NCBI GenBank assembly: GCA_963848525.1
Contig: CAWKDZ010000004.1
Span: forward strand, 94,735-158,734
Direction of reading: 5' to 3'
Origin: JACCTU01 sp963848525
GTDB lineage: Bacteria; Actinomycetota; Thermoleophilia; Gaiellales; Gaiellaceae
Length of the DNA: 64,000 nucleotides
Shown here: positions 1 through 8,728 of the stretch, piece by piece
Layout of the letters: each line of letters opens with the position of its first letter
Numbering within the stretch: position 1 is the stretch's first letter
The notes under the pieces: generated by a model
Seen by the model: only the letters and a program-made list of their open reading frames with translations
What the model was told of the DNA's origin: nothing
The model's database searches: none
Program-made: the position numbers and the translations under genes

Positions 1-150
1 CTCGAGCAGCATCCAGATCGCCGTCAGGACCGTCGACTTGCCGCTCGAAGCCTCGCCGACGAGCGCGCAGAGCCGCTGCGGGGCGAGCTCGACCTCGCGC
101 GCGCCGCGGAAACCGTAGATCGAGACGCGCTCGAGCAGGGCCACGACCAC
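1..150 (-). CDS. P-loop ATPase, N-terminal fragment (RecF/SMC-like)
   Basis: The reverse strand is open for 50 codons from a GTG at 150 (a second GTG lies at 144) to the window edge, so only the N-terminus is present. A Walker A loop, GEASSGKST, sits at about residues 32-40. It is preceded by a short strand-turn-strand (SIYGFRGAREVEL) of the kind that opens RecF, OLD and SMC-head ATPases, which would mean DNA repair or an ATP-driven nuclease partner. The family cannot be fixed without the rest. It is divergent from the lipoprotein gene that follows. Confidence 0.6.
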   Translation of the reverse strand, partial: MVVALLERVSIYGFRGAREVELAPQRLCALVGEASSGKSTVLTAIWMLLE

Positions 151-166
151 GCTGTACCCTCGGCCG

Positions 167-805
167 GTGCGTCGCACGCTTCTCGTCCTCGTCGCCGCGC
201 TACTCGGCGCGTGCGGCGGCAGCGACGAGGGTGCCCGCCCCGGCGGCCCGCTCGAGCTGGTCGAGCGCCTGCAGGGCGGCGGCTACGTGGTCTTCCTCCG
301 GCATGCGGCCACCGACCACGCGCAGGAGGACGATCCCCGCGTGCCCTTGACCGACTGCTCCGGCCAGCGCAACCTCGACGATCTCGGCCGCGAGCAGTCG
401 CGGGAGCTCGGTCGAGCGTGGCGAACGCTCGAGATCCCGGTCGGCGAGGTCCTCTCGAGCGGGTACTGCCGGACGCGCGATACCGCGCAGCTCGCGTTCG
501 GCCGCTACGAGACCGTGCCGGCGCTGACCGGCATCCCGACAGAGGGCGTCGGCACGTACGGCGGCCGGGTGCGCGCGTTGCGGCGGCTGCTCGGCACTGC
601 GCCGTCCAACGGCGAGAACACGGTCGTCGTCGGCCACATCAAGAACCTCGAGGCCGCGACGAAGGTCGAGATCGAGGAGGGCGAGGCGGCGATCTTCGAG
701 CCGCTCGGCGAGAGCCGCTACCGCCTCGCCGGCCGGATCCCCGCGTCGGCCTGGCGGCAGCTCGCCTCGACCGCCGCGCGAGCCTCGCGCTCGAACGGGT
801 TCTGA
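167..805 (+). CDS. Histidine phosphatase family lipoprotein
   Basis: The 212 aa product begins with a lipoprotein signal: a hydrophobic run followed by lipobox LGAC with Cys16, so it should be anchored outside the membrane. The phosphatase signature RHAATD carries the nucleophile His46, and the second core histidine is His157 in VVVGHIKN; SGYCRTRDTA around residue 100 supplies the usual arginine. This is the phosphoglycerate-mutase-like (SixA/PhoE) fold, removing phosphate from an unknown substrate. Its last 88 bases overlap the convergent gene on the other strand, which is long for such an overlap, but both reading frames look genuine. Confidence 0.8.
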   Translation: MRRTLLVLVAALLGACGGSDEGARPGGPLELVERLQGGGYVVFLRHAATDHAQEDDPRVPLTDCSGQRNLDDLGREQSRELGRAWRTLEIPVGEVLSSGYCRTRDTAQLAFGRYETVPALTGIPTEGVGTYGGRVRALRRLLGTAPSNGENTVVVGHIKNLEAATKVEIEEGEAAIFEPLGESRYRLAGRIPASAWRQLASTAARASRSNGF

Positions 806-1098
806 CGGTAGGGAAAGCGGGCCCACGCCCACAGTTGCGCGAACGGCCGCTGCTGCGCCTGCCAGACGTGGCAGAGCTCGTGCGTGAGCAGGTCCTCCGA
901 CGCGTCGTCGCTGCGGACGAGGATCGTCCGCCACAGCGCATAGCCGCGGTAGCGGCGCAGCCCGGGCAGCCGGAAGAGCGCCGGCGCGACGAGGACGCGG
1001 ACGCCGCGCAGCGAGACGGGCTCCGGATAGAGCTCGAGCCGGTCGAGCCGTCGCTTCGCGCGCGCGAGCTGCGCGCGTTCGTCCGCGAGTCTCCTCAC
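718..1098 (-). CDS. Small zinc metallopeptidase-like protein (HELCH motif)
   Basis: A 126 aa protein from GTG 1098; no ATG is available nearer the conserved part. HELCHVWQ at residues 73-80 is an HExxH zinc site, and NPFEREA near residues 100-106 places a glutamate downstream that could be the third ligand. The rest is arginine-rich with no signal peptide. Proteins of this type (short HExxH domain followed by a P-[FY]-E-x-E-A segment) occur widely as uncharacterised putative metallopeptidases in bacteria; the substrate is unknown. It converges on and overlaps the phosphatase gene tail. Confidence 0.65.
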   Translation of the reverse strand: MRRLADERAQLARAKRRLDRLELYPEPVSLRGVRVLVAPALFRLPGLRRYRGYALWRTILVRSDDASEDLLTHELCHVWQAQQRPFAQLWAWARFPYRQNPFEREARAAVEASCRQADAGIRPARR

Positions 1099-1116
1099 GG
1101 GCGGTAGGTTGCCCGT

Positions 1117-1839
1117 ATGGCCGAGACGCTGATCTTCGTTCCCGCCTGGAACGAGGAGGAGAACCTGCCGCCCGTGCTCGCCGAGCTCGAGCTCGAGCTG
1201 CCGGACGCCGACGTCCTCGTCGTCGACGACGGCTCGACCGACCGGACGGCGGAGATCGCGAAGGAGGCCGGTGCGGACGTGCTCTCGTTCGGGGAGAACC
1301 GCGGGTTGCGCGCCGCGATCGCTGCGGGCTACGCCGCCGCGGCCGAGCGCGGCTACGCGTGGTGCGGGCGGGTAGACGCCGACGGGCAGCATCCGCCCGA
1401 GGAGCTGCGCCGACTGCTCGAGCGCGTGCGCAGCGGCGACTGCGACGTCGCGGTCGGCTCGCGCTTCGTCGGCGGCGACGGCTACGAGGAGTACCGCTAC
1501 CGCCCGAGCGCGGACCGCAAGCTCGGCATCGCCGTCCTGAGACGCCTGATGGAGCTCCGCCTCGACCGCCCCTTCGGCGATGCCACGAGCGGCATGTACG
1601 CGGTCAACGCCGCGGGCGCCGCCGTGCTCGCGCAGCCGTACGTCAGCGACGCGCCCGAGGTCGAGGGCCTGATCCGCCTCGAGGAAGCAGGACTCCGCGT
1701 CGAGGAAGTGCCCGTGAACATGCGCGAGCGGCAGGGCGGCGAGTCGAAGCTGGCCGGCATGAAGGCGCTCAAGCTCGTGCTCACGGTCGGCGCGACGATC
1801 CTGCTCGGTCGGCGAGTGCTTCGACGCCTGCGCAGGTGA
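1117..1839 (+). CDS. Glycosyltransferase family 2 (dolichol-phosphate-mannose-synthase-like)
   Basis: A GT-A fold enzyme of 240 aa. The N-terminus shows VPAWNEEENLP, the nucleotide-sugar binding VVDDGST with Asp37/Asp38, and the metal-binding DADGQH at about residues 87-92. The family transfers a sugar from a nucleotide donor to a lipid phosphate or glycan on the cytoplasmic face. The C-terminus ends in a weakly hydrophobic stretch and a basic tail (RRVLRRLRR) that could touch the membrane, but there is no multi-span anchor. The stop overlaps the GTG of the next gene (GTGA), so translation is coupled to the FAD oxidase. Confidence 0.85.
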   Translation: MAETLIFVPAWNEEENLPPVLAELELELPDADVLVVDDGSTDRTAEIAKEAGADVLSFGENRGLRAAIAAGYAAAAERGYAWCGRVDADGQHPPEELRRLLERVRSGDCDVAVGSRFVGGDGYEEYRYRPSADRKLGIAVLRRLMELRLDRPFGDATSGMYAVNAAGAAVLAQPYVSDAPEVEGLIRLEEAGLRVEEVPVNMRERQGGESKLAGMKALKLVLTVGATILLGRRVLRRLRR

Positions 1840-3191
1840 CGGTCGCCGAGGAGGTACGGCTTCTGCTCGGCGACGGAGCGGTCTCGACGAGCGAGGCCGT
1901 GCTCGACCTCCACGCCGGCGACCTCAGCTACCACCCGCGCCACGCGCCCGACGCGGTCGCGCTGCCGGCGACAACCGACGAGGTGGCGCGCGTGCTCGCG
2001 TGGGCGAACGAGCGCGGGGTCCCGATCGTCCCGTTCGGCGCCGGCACGTCGCTCGAAGGACACGTGATCCCCGTGCGCGGCGGCATCTCGCTCGACCTGT
2101 CGCGCCTGAACCGCGTGGTCGAGGTTCGCCTCGGGGACCTGCAGGCGCGCGTGCAGGCCGGCGTCCTGCGCAGCGAGCTGAACGCGGCGCTCGCCGAGCA
2201 CGGTCTCTGGTTCCCGGTCGACCCGGGCGCCGACGCCTCGCTCGGCGGGATGGCCGCGACGAACGCGAGCGGGACGACCACGGTTCGCTACGGCGGCATG
2301 CGCGCGAACGTGCTCGCGCTCGAGGTCGTCCTCGCGGACGGGACGATCGTCCGTCCCGGCTCGCGCACCGTGAAGACGTCGGCGGGCTACGACCTCCGCT
2401 CGCTCTTCGTCGGCTCGGAGGGCACGCTCGGCGTGATCACGGAGCTGACGCTGCGCCTGCATGGGCTCCCAGAGCGGCCCGTCGCGATCCGCGCCGCGTT
2501 CCCGGACGTCGGCGCCGCGTGCCGCTCCGCGGTCGCGCTCGTCGGCTCGGGGCTGACCGTCACGCGCTGCGAGCTGCTCGACGAGGAGACGCTGCGAGTC
2601 GTCAACGCCTACAAGGAGACCGCGTACGCGGAGGCGCCGAGCCTGTTCGTCGAGCTCGACGGCGGTGACGACGAGATCGCGTCGGCGCGTGAGGTCTTCG
2701 AGTGGGAGGGCGTGGTCGCCTTCGAGGCCGAGACCGCGACCGAGGCGCGCTCGCGCCTCTGGGAGGCGCGGCACCACGCCGCGTTCGCCGTCGCCGCACA
2801 GGCTCCAGGGAAGCGGTGGTTCGCGACGGACGTCTGCGTGCCGCTGTCGGTGCTCCCGGAGGCCGTGGTGCACGGACGGGCCTGCGCAGACCGCCGCGGC
2901 ATCCCCGCGGCGATCGTCGCGCACGCCGCCGACGGGAACTTCCACCTCGTGCTGGTGGTCGACCCGGACGATCCAGCCGAGGTGGCGAACGTGCAGGCGC
3001 TTTCGGGCGAGCTTGTGGAGTGGGCGCTCGAGCGTGGCGGGACGTCGACGGGCGAGCACGGCGTCGGCCTCGGCAAGCTCGACTACCTCGAGCGCGAGCA
3101 CGGCGACCTCGTCCCGTACCTCCGCAGGCTGAAGGACGTCTTCGACCCGAACGGGATTCTCAACCCGGGCAAAGTGGTCAGACTCGCCTGA
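1836..3191 (+). CDS. FAD-binding oxidase, GlcD/D-lactate dehydrogenase family
   Basis: This 451 aa protein starts at GTG 1836, four bases inside the previous gene; the open frame runs further upstream but only as a shadow. It has the PCMH-type FAD domain (PFGAGTSLEGH near residue 70, then PGADASLGGMAATNASG) and the FAD-oxidase C-domain with HAADGNFH and GEHGVGLGK near the end. The family oxidises 2-hydroxy acids such as glycolate or D-lactate, passing electrons to the respiratory chain. Which acid is used here cannot be read from the sequence. No separate iron-sulfur GlcF subunit is present nearby. Confidence 0.88.
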   Translation: MTVAEEVRLLLGDGAVSTSEAVLDLHAGDLSYHPRHAPDAVALPATTDEVARVLAWANERGVPIVPFGAGTSLEGHVIPVRGGISLDLSRLNRVVEVRLGDLQARVQAGVLRSELNAALAEHGLWFPVDPGADASLGGMAATNASGTTTVRYGGMRANVLALEVVLADGTIVRPGSRTVKTSAGYDLRSLFVGSEGTLGVITELTLRLHGLPERPVAIRAAFPDVGAACRSAVALVGSGLTVTRCELLDEETLRVVNAYKETAYAEAPSLFVELDGGDDEIASAREVFEWEGVVAFEAETATEARSRLWEARHHAAFAVAAQAPGKRWFATDVCVPLSVLPEAVVHGRACADRRGIPAAIVAHAADGNFHLVLVVDPDDPAEVANVQALSGELVEWALERGGTSTGEHGVGLGKLDYLEREHGDLVPYLRRLKDVFDPNGILNPGKVVRLA

Positions 3192-4114
3192 TGCGCTACC
3201 GCTCGCTCGGCACGTCCGGCCCCGAGGTCTCGGTCGTCGGTCTCGGCTGCAACAACTTCGGCTCGCGCGTGCAGGAGCAGGGAACGCGCGCAGTCGTCGA
3301 CGCGGCACTCGACGCGGGCGTCACGCTCTTCGACACGGCCGACGTCTACGGCAACCGCGGCGGCAGCGAGCAGCTCCTCGGCAAGGCGCTGAAGGGCCGA
3401 CGCGACCGGGTCGTCCTCGCGACGAAGTTCGGGCACGCGATGAGCGACGACGCGCCGCCGAACCGAGGCTCGCGCGAGTACATCCGCACCGCGGTGCAGG
3501 CGTCGCTGAAGCGCCTGCGCACGGACTGGATCGACCTCTACCAGTACCACCGGCCCGACGGGGTCACGCCGATCGCGGAGACGCTCGGCGCCCTCGACGA
3601 GCTCGTGCGCGAAGGCACCGTCCGCCACGTCGGCTCGTCGAACTTCGACGGCGGCCAGGTGGTCGAGGCCGAGGAGCTCGCGCGCGACCGGGGCTGGGCG
3701 CGCTTCGTCAGCGCGCAGAACGAGTATTCGCTGCTCGAGCGCGGCGCCGAGGACGAGCTGCTGCCGACGTGCGAGCGGCTCGGCATCGGCGTGCTGCCGT
3801 ACTTCCCGCTGGCGAGTGGGTTGCTCACAGGCAAGTACCGGCGCGGCTCGCCGGCTCCCGCGGGAAGCCGGCTCGTCACACGCCCGGAGCGGCTGACGCC
3901 CGAGGTCTACGACAGGGTCGAGGCGCTCGAGCGCTTCGCCGAGGAGCGCGGCGCGACGCTGCTCGACGTCGCGATCGGCGGCCTCGCGGCGCAGCCCGCG
4001 ATCGCGTCGGTGATCGCCGGCGCGACGAAGCCCGAGCAGGTGCGCGCCAACGCCGCCGCCGGCGAGTGGCAGCCGAGCGAGGACGACCTGAGAGCGCTCG
4101 GCGAACTCGGGTAG
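3191..4114 (+). CDS. Aldo/keto reductase
   Basis: The ATG shares one base with the previous stop (TGATG). The 307 aa TIM-barrel shows the catalytic tetrad of the family: Asp48 in FDTADVYG, Tyr53, Lys79 in ATKFG and His120 in DLYQYHRPDG. The GSSNF segment and the C-terminal IAGATKPEQV match the NADPH-binding end. It would reduce an aldehyde or ketone, or a sugar, with NADPH. Lying between an FAD oxidase and a GH4 glycosidase in one coupled run, it probably belongs to a carbohydrate-oxidation pathway; the substrate is unknown. Confidence 0.9.
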   Translation: MRYRSLGTSGPEVSVVGLGCNNFGSRVQEQGTRAVVDAALDAGVTLFDTADVYGNRGGSEQLLGKALKGRRDRVVLATKFGHAMSDDAPPNRGSREYIRTAVQASLKRLRTDWIDLYQYHRPDGVTPIAETLGALDELVREGTVRHVGSSNFDGGQVVEAEELARDRGWARFVSAQNEYSLLERGAEDELLPTCERLGIGVLPYFPLASGLLTGKYRRGSPAPAGSRLVTRPERLTPEVYDRVEALERFAEERGATLLDVAIGGLAAQPAIASVIAGATKPEQVRANAAAGEWQPSEDDLRALGELG

Positions 4115-4117
4115 AGC

Positions 4118-5356
4118 TTGGCGCGGGTCGCGATCGTCGGCGCGGGCTCCGTGACGTTCACGCGGATACTCGTCGCGGACCTGTTCTCCTACCCGGCGCT
4201 GCGCGACGTGGAGCTCGCTCTGCACGACATCGACCGGCGGCGGCTCGACGTCGCCGAATCGCTCGTGCGGGGGCTCGGAGCCAGGCACGTGCGCGCGACG
4301 CTCGACCGGCGGGAGGCGCTCGACGGCGCCGACTACGTGCTCTTCACGGTCCAGGTCGGTGGCCACGAGGCAACCGTCCGCGACTTCGAGATCCCGAAGC
4401 GGTACGGCATCAGGGCGACGATCGGCGACACGCTCGGCCTCGGCGGCGTCTCGCGCGCGCTCCGCACGTTCCCGGTGATCTGCGAGACCGCGAACGAGAT
4501 GACGGAGCTGTGCCCGGACGCGTGGCTCCTCAACTACACGAACCCGATGGCGATGCTCTGCTGGGCGGTGTACGCCGGCACGACGCTCGAGCGCGTCGTC
4601 GGCCTCTGCCACTCCGTGCAGGGAACGGCGGAGACGCTGCGCGAGCTCCTCGGTGTCGACGCGCTCGACTACCGCGCTGCAGGCGTCAACCACCTCGCCT
4701 TCTTCCTCCGCCTCGCCACCGAGGACGGCCGCGATCTGTACCCAGCGCTTCGCGAGCTCGTCGACGCCGATCTCGACGGGCTCGGACGAACCGTCCGCGC
4801 AGAGCTGTTCCGGCGCTTCGGGTACTTCGTGACCGAGTCGAGCGAGCACGCCGCGGAGTACGTGCCGTGGTTCCTCGGCGACCCCGAGGCGATCGAGCAC
4901 TTCCGGATCCCGCTCGACGAGTACGTACGCCGAAGCGAGGAGAACCTCGCGGAGTTCGAGCGTGTCGCTGCGGAGTCTCCGCCGCGGCCGACTCCGTCGC
5001 ACGAGTACGCCCCCGCGATCGTCAACGCGCTCGAGACCGGTGAGGAGTTCCGCTTCAACGGCAACGTGCGGAACGAGTCGCTGATCTCGAACCTGCCGGA
5101 CGGCGCGTGCGTCGAGGTGCCCTGCGTCGCGGACGGCGACGGCATTCGCGCCGAGACGGTCGGCGAGCTACCGCCCGCGCTCGCGGCGCTGGACCGCGCG
5201 TACCTGAACGTCGTCGAGCTCGCCGTTCGCGGCTATCTGGAAGACGAACCGGAGCTGCTCTTCCAGGCCTGCGCCGTCGATCCGGGCGTGAGCGGACAGG
5301 CCGTCACGCTCGAGCGGGTTCGGGCGGCGTGCTCGGAGCTCTTCGGCGCTCCATGA
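4118..5356 (+). CDS. Glycoside hydrolase family 4 (NAD-dependent alpha-glucosidase/galactosidase type)
   Basis: The frame opens at TTG 4118, three bases after the reductase. The N-terminal VAIVGAGSVTFTR binds NAD, NYTNPMAM (about 139-146) and GLCHSVQGT (Cys164) follow, and GVNHLAF provides His192; Cys and His in these places are the metal ligands of GH4. This family cleaves glycosides by a redox mechanism using NAD and Mn. Length, 412 aa, is normal. It closes the operon begun at 1117 and its last 53 bases overlap the convergent dienelactone hydrolase gene. Confidence 0.88.
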   Translation: MARVAIVGAGSVTFTRILVADLFSYPALRDVELALHDIDRRRLDVAESLVRGLGARHVRATLDRREALDGADYVLFTVQVGGHEATVRDFEIPKRYGIRATIGDTLGLGGVSRALRTFPVICETANEMTELCPDAWLLNYTNPMAMLCWAVYAGTTLERVVGLCHSVQGTAETLRELLGVDALDYRAAGVNHLAFFLRLATEDGRDLYPALRELVDADLDGLGRTVRAELFRRFGYFVTESSEHAAEYVPWFLGDPEAIEHFRIPLDEYVRRSEENLAEFERVAAESPPRPTPSHEYAPAIVNALETGEEFRFNGNVRNESLISNLPDGACVEVPCVADGDGIRAETVGELPPALAALDRAYLNVVELAVRGYLEDEPELLFQACAVDPGVSGQAVTLERVRAACSELFGAP

Positions 5357-6087
5357 AGTCGAGGACGCGCGTCCACGCATCCTCCGACGCGTCGGCGAAC
5401 TGCTCCTGCTTGCGGTCGAAGAAGCTATGCGGCGCGCCGGGGTAGGTGACGACCTCGTGCTCGACGCCGGCTTGCTCGAGCGCCTCCTCGAACGCAGCGA
5501 CGTCGTGCGCCGGGATTCCCTCGTCGGCGCCGCCCATCAGCGCGAGGATCGGCGCGCGGAAGGAGTCGGCGAGCTGGATCGGGCCGGGCGAGCCGTCCTG
5601 CCCGCGGCCCGGACGGCCGTAGAAGCCGATCGCGCCAGCGAGCCCGTGACCGGCGGCCGACGCGAGCCACGAGTGGCGTCCGCCGAAGCAGAAGCCGACG
5701 GTGAAGATCGCCTCGCAGTCGGCGCGTAGCCGCTCGACGGCGGCGCGCACGTCCGCCTGGACGCCGTCGGCGGTGGTCTGCGTCACGTGCTCCCTGTACG
5801 GGAACTCGTCGTCGCGCTTCGTCGCGCCGGCCGTGCGTCCGAAGTAGTCGAGCGCGATCGCGGTGTAGCCGCGCTCGGCGAAGCGGAGCGCCGAGCTCCT
5901 CGTAGAAGCGGTAGAGGCCGCGGACGTCGGGGAGGATGACGACGCCGACGCCGTTCGGCTCGTCGGGCGTCGCAGCGAACGCGGCGAAGCGGTTGCCGTC
6001 GGCCGCCTCGAGCGTCAGGTCGTCGTGCGAGACGGCGGCGCCGCGCAGCGCAGGAACCGGCGGCGCGGAGTCGAGGTCGAAGCACAC
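5304..6087 (-). CDS. Dienelactone hydrolase family protein (one frameshift)
   Basis: Two overlapping reverse frames make one protein of about 260 aa. The 5' part ends in YRFYEELG at about 5900 and the other frame continues with a family-typical AERGYTAIALDYFGRT. Removing one G near 5895 joins them. The catalytic triad is visible: Cys in GFCFGGRHSW, Asp in LMGGADEGIP and His in GAPHSFFD. These alpha/beta hydrolases open dienelactones or related carboxylic esters. Start is taken as GTG 6087, though a GTG nearer the conserved VSHDDLTLEA is possible. The break is probably a sequencing insertion. Confidence 0.82.
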
Positions 6088-6095
6088 GCTTCGAC

Positions 6096-6114
6096 CTTAA
6101 ACCGTCCGGTTAAG
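6096..6114. promoter_or_regulatory. AT-rich imperfect inverted repeat (candidate operator)
   Basis: CTTAAACCGTCCGGTTAAG lies just upstream of the dienelactone hydrolase start and next to the stop of the following gene. The outer five bases of each arm pair exactly. It stands out as AT-rich in this DNA and has the size of a dimeric repressor site, but no regulator gene is adjacent. Confidence 0.3.
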
Positions 6115-7138
6115 CCTCGACGGCGAGGCGAAGGCGGAGCGTGTAGGTCAGCCGCACGCCGGTCGTGTTCACGAGGCGCGCCTGGCAATCGGCCGGGCCG
6201 AGGTTCGGAACGTCGATCGTGCGCGTGCGGCGGCCGCGTCCGAACGTCTGGCTCGAGACGCGCGTGCCGTTGCAGACGACTTCGGCGCGCGCCCTGGTTC
6301 CCGCTCGGGTCGCGCGACTGACGGTGGCGGTGAAAGTGACGCGGCGACCGGGGCCGAGCAGGCCGAACGGGAGCGTCTGCCGCCCACGGGCCGCGATCGC
6401 CCCGCTGCGGTTGATCACGAGCGGCCCCGCCGCGGGCGTCTCGGGAATCGTCGAGGTCGGCTGGCCGCCGAGCTCGGCGAGCATCGCTGCCTTGAGCGTC
6501 TCGTCCGGCGGCGAGAGCCACGGGATCGCGAACTGGTACGGGAGATGGATCCAGGAGTAGTCCTCGGCGAAGATCTCGGCGACGCTCCGACTCCAGCCGC
6601 GCGAGTAGTCGAACGCGACGCGGCCCTGGTCGAGGAGCGGCTGCATCCCGCGCATCCGCCACCACACGGCCGTGCCGTTGAGCTCGGGCACGCCGGCGAC
6701 GCTCCAGTACCGGTCGATGTGGTGTCCGTACTCGTGCAGGAAGGTGCTCGCAACGCGGAGGTCCTTGCCCGCCGGGACGATGATCAGCCCGCCGCCGCGC
6801 GACCGGGAGTAGCAAGCCTGTGCGCCGGCGCCGCAAAGCTGCCCGACGCGCTCCTCCGGGACGATCCGCGTCGTCACCTGCGCAATTTCGTTGCCGTGCG
6901 CGGCCGCGCGCAGGAGCCCCGCGTACCAGTCGACGTCGACGTTCGCCGCCTGGACGTCGAACGTGATCGCGCGGCCCTGGTCGTCCTGCCTGACGGCGAT
7001 CTCGGCGCCGGCGCCGGTCGCTACCGCAAGCGACGCGATCAGAGCGACGAGGAGGAAGGCGAGCCGGCGCCGAGTCGTCGGGAGGTAGTTGACAACCACT
7101 TGCCTGCGCAAGTCTCGCCGGGGTTTCTGTGAAGTCAC
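6110..7138 (-). CDS. Secreted putative metalloprotease (HEYGH motif)
   Basis: A 342 aa protein with a basic N-terminus and a hydrophobic signal segment at about residues 27-45, so it should be exported. HEYGHH at residues 135-140 is an HExxH zinc site, followed by a 100-residue helical stretch including EIFAEDYSW that could supply a third ligand. The C-terminal 100 residues are beta-rich (GRRVTFTATVSRATRAG and so on) and look like an accessory beta-sandwich. I do not recognise a named peptidase family. ATG 7138 gives a long pre-signal region; a GTG 13 codons later is an alternative. Confidence 0.72.
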   Translation of the reverse strand: MTSQKPRRDLRRQVVVNYLPTTRRRLAFLLVALIASLAVATGAGAEIAVRQDDQGRAITFDVQAANVDVDWYAGLLRAAAHGNEIAQVTTRIVPEERVGQLCGAGAQACYSRSRGGGLIIVPAGKDLRVASTFLHEYGHHIDRYWSVAGVPELNGTAVWWRMRGMQPLLDQGRVAFDYSRGWSRSVAEIFAEDYSWIHLPYQFAIPWLSPPDETLKAAMLAELGGQPTSTIPETPAAGPLVINRSGAIAARGRQTLPFGLLGPGRRVTFTATVSRATRAGTRARAEVVCNGTRVSSQTFGRGRRTRTIDVPNLGPADCQARLVNTTGVRLTYTLRLRLAVEA

Positions 7139-7175
7139 TAGGAAGGTGGTAAGGGCCAGGTAAAAGCTACGGAGA

Positions 7176-7652
7176 TCAGGACGATTGGGATTTCTCGAGC
7201 GCGCGCACGCGGCCGGCGAGCTCGGTGAGCATCGCGATCGAGATCCCCGGCTCCTGCTCGAGGAGCCGGAGGAAGGGGCGCCTGGGCAACTCCATCGTCT
7301 GGAGCTCCCCGTCGGCGGCGATCGTCGCCGAGCGTGCCCCGCCGTCGAGCAACGCCATCTCGCCGAAGTAGTCGCCGACCCGGAGCGGGCGCGCTCCGCG
7401 TTTCCCGACGACCCGCGCGCGCCCGGCGAGGATCAGGTAGAAGCCGTCGCCCGGCTCGCCGCGCTTGATCACGACGTCGCCGTGCGCGAACTCCCGCACG
7501 CGTGCCAGCTTCGCCACCTTCGCGAGCTGGCGCTTGCGCATGTGAGCGAACAGCGGCAGCCGGCCGAGCACACCCGCCCAGTCGCGGGCGGTCGGCCGAT
7601 CCCACGAGCGGTCGAGCGCGCGGTTGAGCGCTTCCGTGGCCGGACGATCCAT
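7176..7652 (-). CDS. Cyclic nucleotide-binding domain protein
   Basis: A 158 aa protein with a single cNMP-binding beta-roll: VRVREF-like strand, the turn GEPGDGFYLILAGRARV, and the phosphate-binding cassette GDYFGEMALLDGGARSATI at about residues 98-117. There is no DNA-binding winged helix or kinase after it, so it is a stand-alone receptor domain, with a short N-terminal helix region (DRPTARDWAGVLGRLPLF). It has a same-length paralogue at 24251-24727. It lies directly downstream of the sigma factor gene, 43 bases away, and may be co-transcribed with it. Confidence 0.85.
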   Translation of the reverse strand: MDRPATEALNRALDRSWDRPTARDWAGVLGRLPLFAHMRKRQLAKVAKLARVREFAHGDVVIKRGEPGDGFYLILAGRARVVGKRGARPLRVGDYFGEMALLDGGARSATIAADGELQTMELPRRPFLRLLEQEPGISIAMLTELAGRVRALEKSQSS

Positions 7653-7681
7653 CCTCCGAAGCTACTCGACCGCTCGGGGCG

Positions 7682-7697
7682 AGGCAACCGGTTGCCT
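7682..7697. terminator. 16-nt perfect palindrome between sigma factor and cNMP gene
   Basis: AGGCAACCGGTTGCCT is an uninterrupted palindrome overlapping the last codon of the sigma factor gene and lying 30 bases before the start of the cyclic-nucleotide-binding gene. It could be a weak terminator hairpin or a dimeric protein site. It has no U-tract. Confidence 0.3.
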
Positions 7698-8728
7698 AAG
7701 CGGCGTCGGCGAGCTCGTCGTCGGCGATGCCGGCCAGCGCAACCGCGAGCTTCGCCAGCGCGTTCTGCTCGAGCTGGCGGATCCGCTCGCGCGTGAGGCC
7801 GAGCGTCTCGCCGATCGCCTCGAGCGAGAGCGGGTCGCCGTCCAGCCCGAAGCGGAGCTCGACGATCCGGCGCTCGCGCTCCGGCAGCTTCCCGACTGCG
7901 TGGCGCACCGCGCTCCTGCGGAACGCGTCGGCGGCCTCCTCTGCCGGGTCGGTCGCCGTCGAGTCGCTGAAGAGGTCGCCGAACTCGCCGTTGCTGTCGT
8001 TCCCGACCTGCTGGTTGAGCGAGACGTTGGCGGACGCTGCGTCGAGTGCCTCCGCGACGTGCTTGAGCGGCAGCTGCGTGGCCTGGGCGAGCTCCTCGCG
8101 AGTCGGCTCGCGGCCGAGCTTCGCCTCGAGCTTGCCGCGCTCGCGCGCGATCTTCACGCGCCGCTCGTGCACGTGCACGGGCACGCGGATCACGGCGGAC
8201 TGGTTCGAGACCGCGCGCTGGCAGGCCTGGCGGATCCACCACGTCGCGTAGGTCGAGAACTTGAAGCCGCGCCGCCAGTCGAACTTCTCGACCGCGCGGT
8301 TCAGGCCGATCACGCCGTCCTGGACGAGGTCGAGCAGGGTCAGGCCGTGGCCCTGGTAGCGCTTGGCGATCGAGATCACGAGGCGGAGGTTCGAGTTGAT
8401 CATCCGCTCCTTCGCGGCCTCGTCGCCGCGCTCCACGAGCTTCGCGAGCGTCACCTCTTCGGCCGCGGTGAGCAGGGGGTAGCGCCCCGCGCGGTTCATG
8501 AACAGGGTCAGCGCGTCGGCGGTGCCGGCGGGGGCGTCCGCCTCCCAGACCGGCTCGGGCTCGCGTCGCGACGATCTCCACGTCGCGCGACTCGAGCTCC
8601 GCGCGGAGTGCGCCGAGTTCGTCCTCGTCGAGGTCGTGTTCGACCGCGAGTGCCTCGAGGGCGCTCTCGTCGATCTCGCCGCGCTCTTCGGCCTCGTCGA
8701 GGATTGCGTGCAGGGGGGTATCAAGCAT
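7696..8728 (-). CDS. Sigma-70 family RNA polymerase sigma factor, RpoD-like (one frameshift)
   Basis: Two reverse frames join across one extra base near 8568 (VEIVAT in one, EPEPVWEAD in the other). The restored 343 aa protein has a region 1.1-like acidic helical N-terminus (about 1-53), region 1.2 from about 65, region 2 with LRLVISIAKRYQ, GLTLLDLVQDG and KFSTYATWWIRQA, region 3 and region 4 with LPERERRIVELRFGL and LGLTRERIRQLE. It recruits RNA polymerase to -35/-10 promoters. Region 1.1 suggests a principal (group 1) factor, but a group 2 paralogue is possible since the protein is short. Start ATG 8728. Confidence 0.88.

Noticed and set aside
1497..3308. Long reverse ORF of about 600 codons opposite the FAD oxidase, and similar ones at 3083-5002, 16868-17482, 22783-24249
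   Set aside because: Arg/Ala-rich, low-complexity translations opposite well-supported genes; typical shadow frames of GC-rich DNA.
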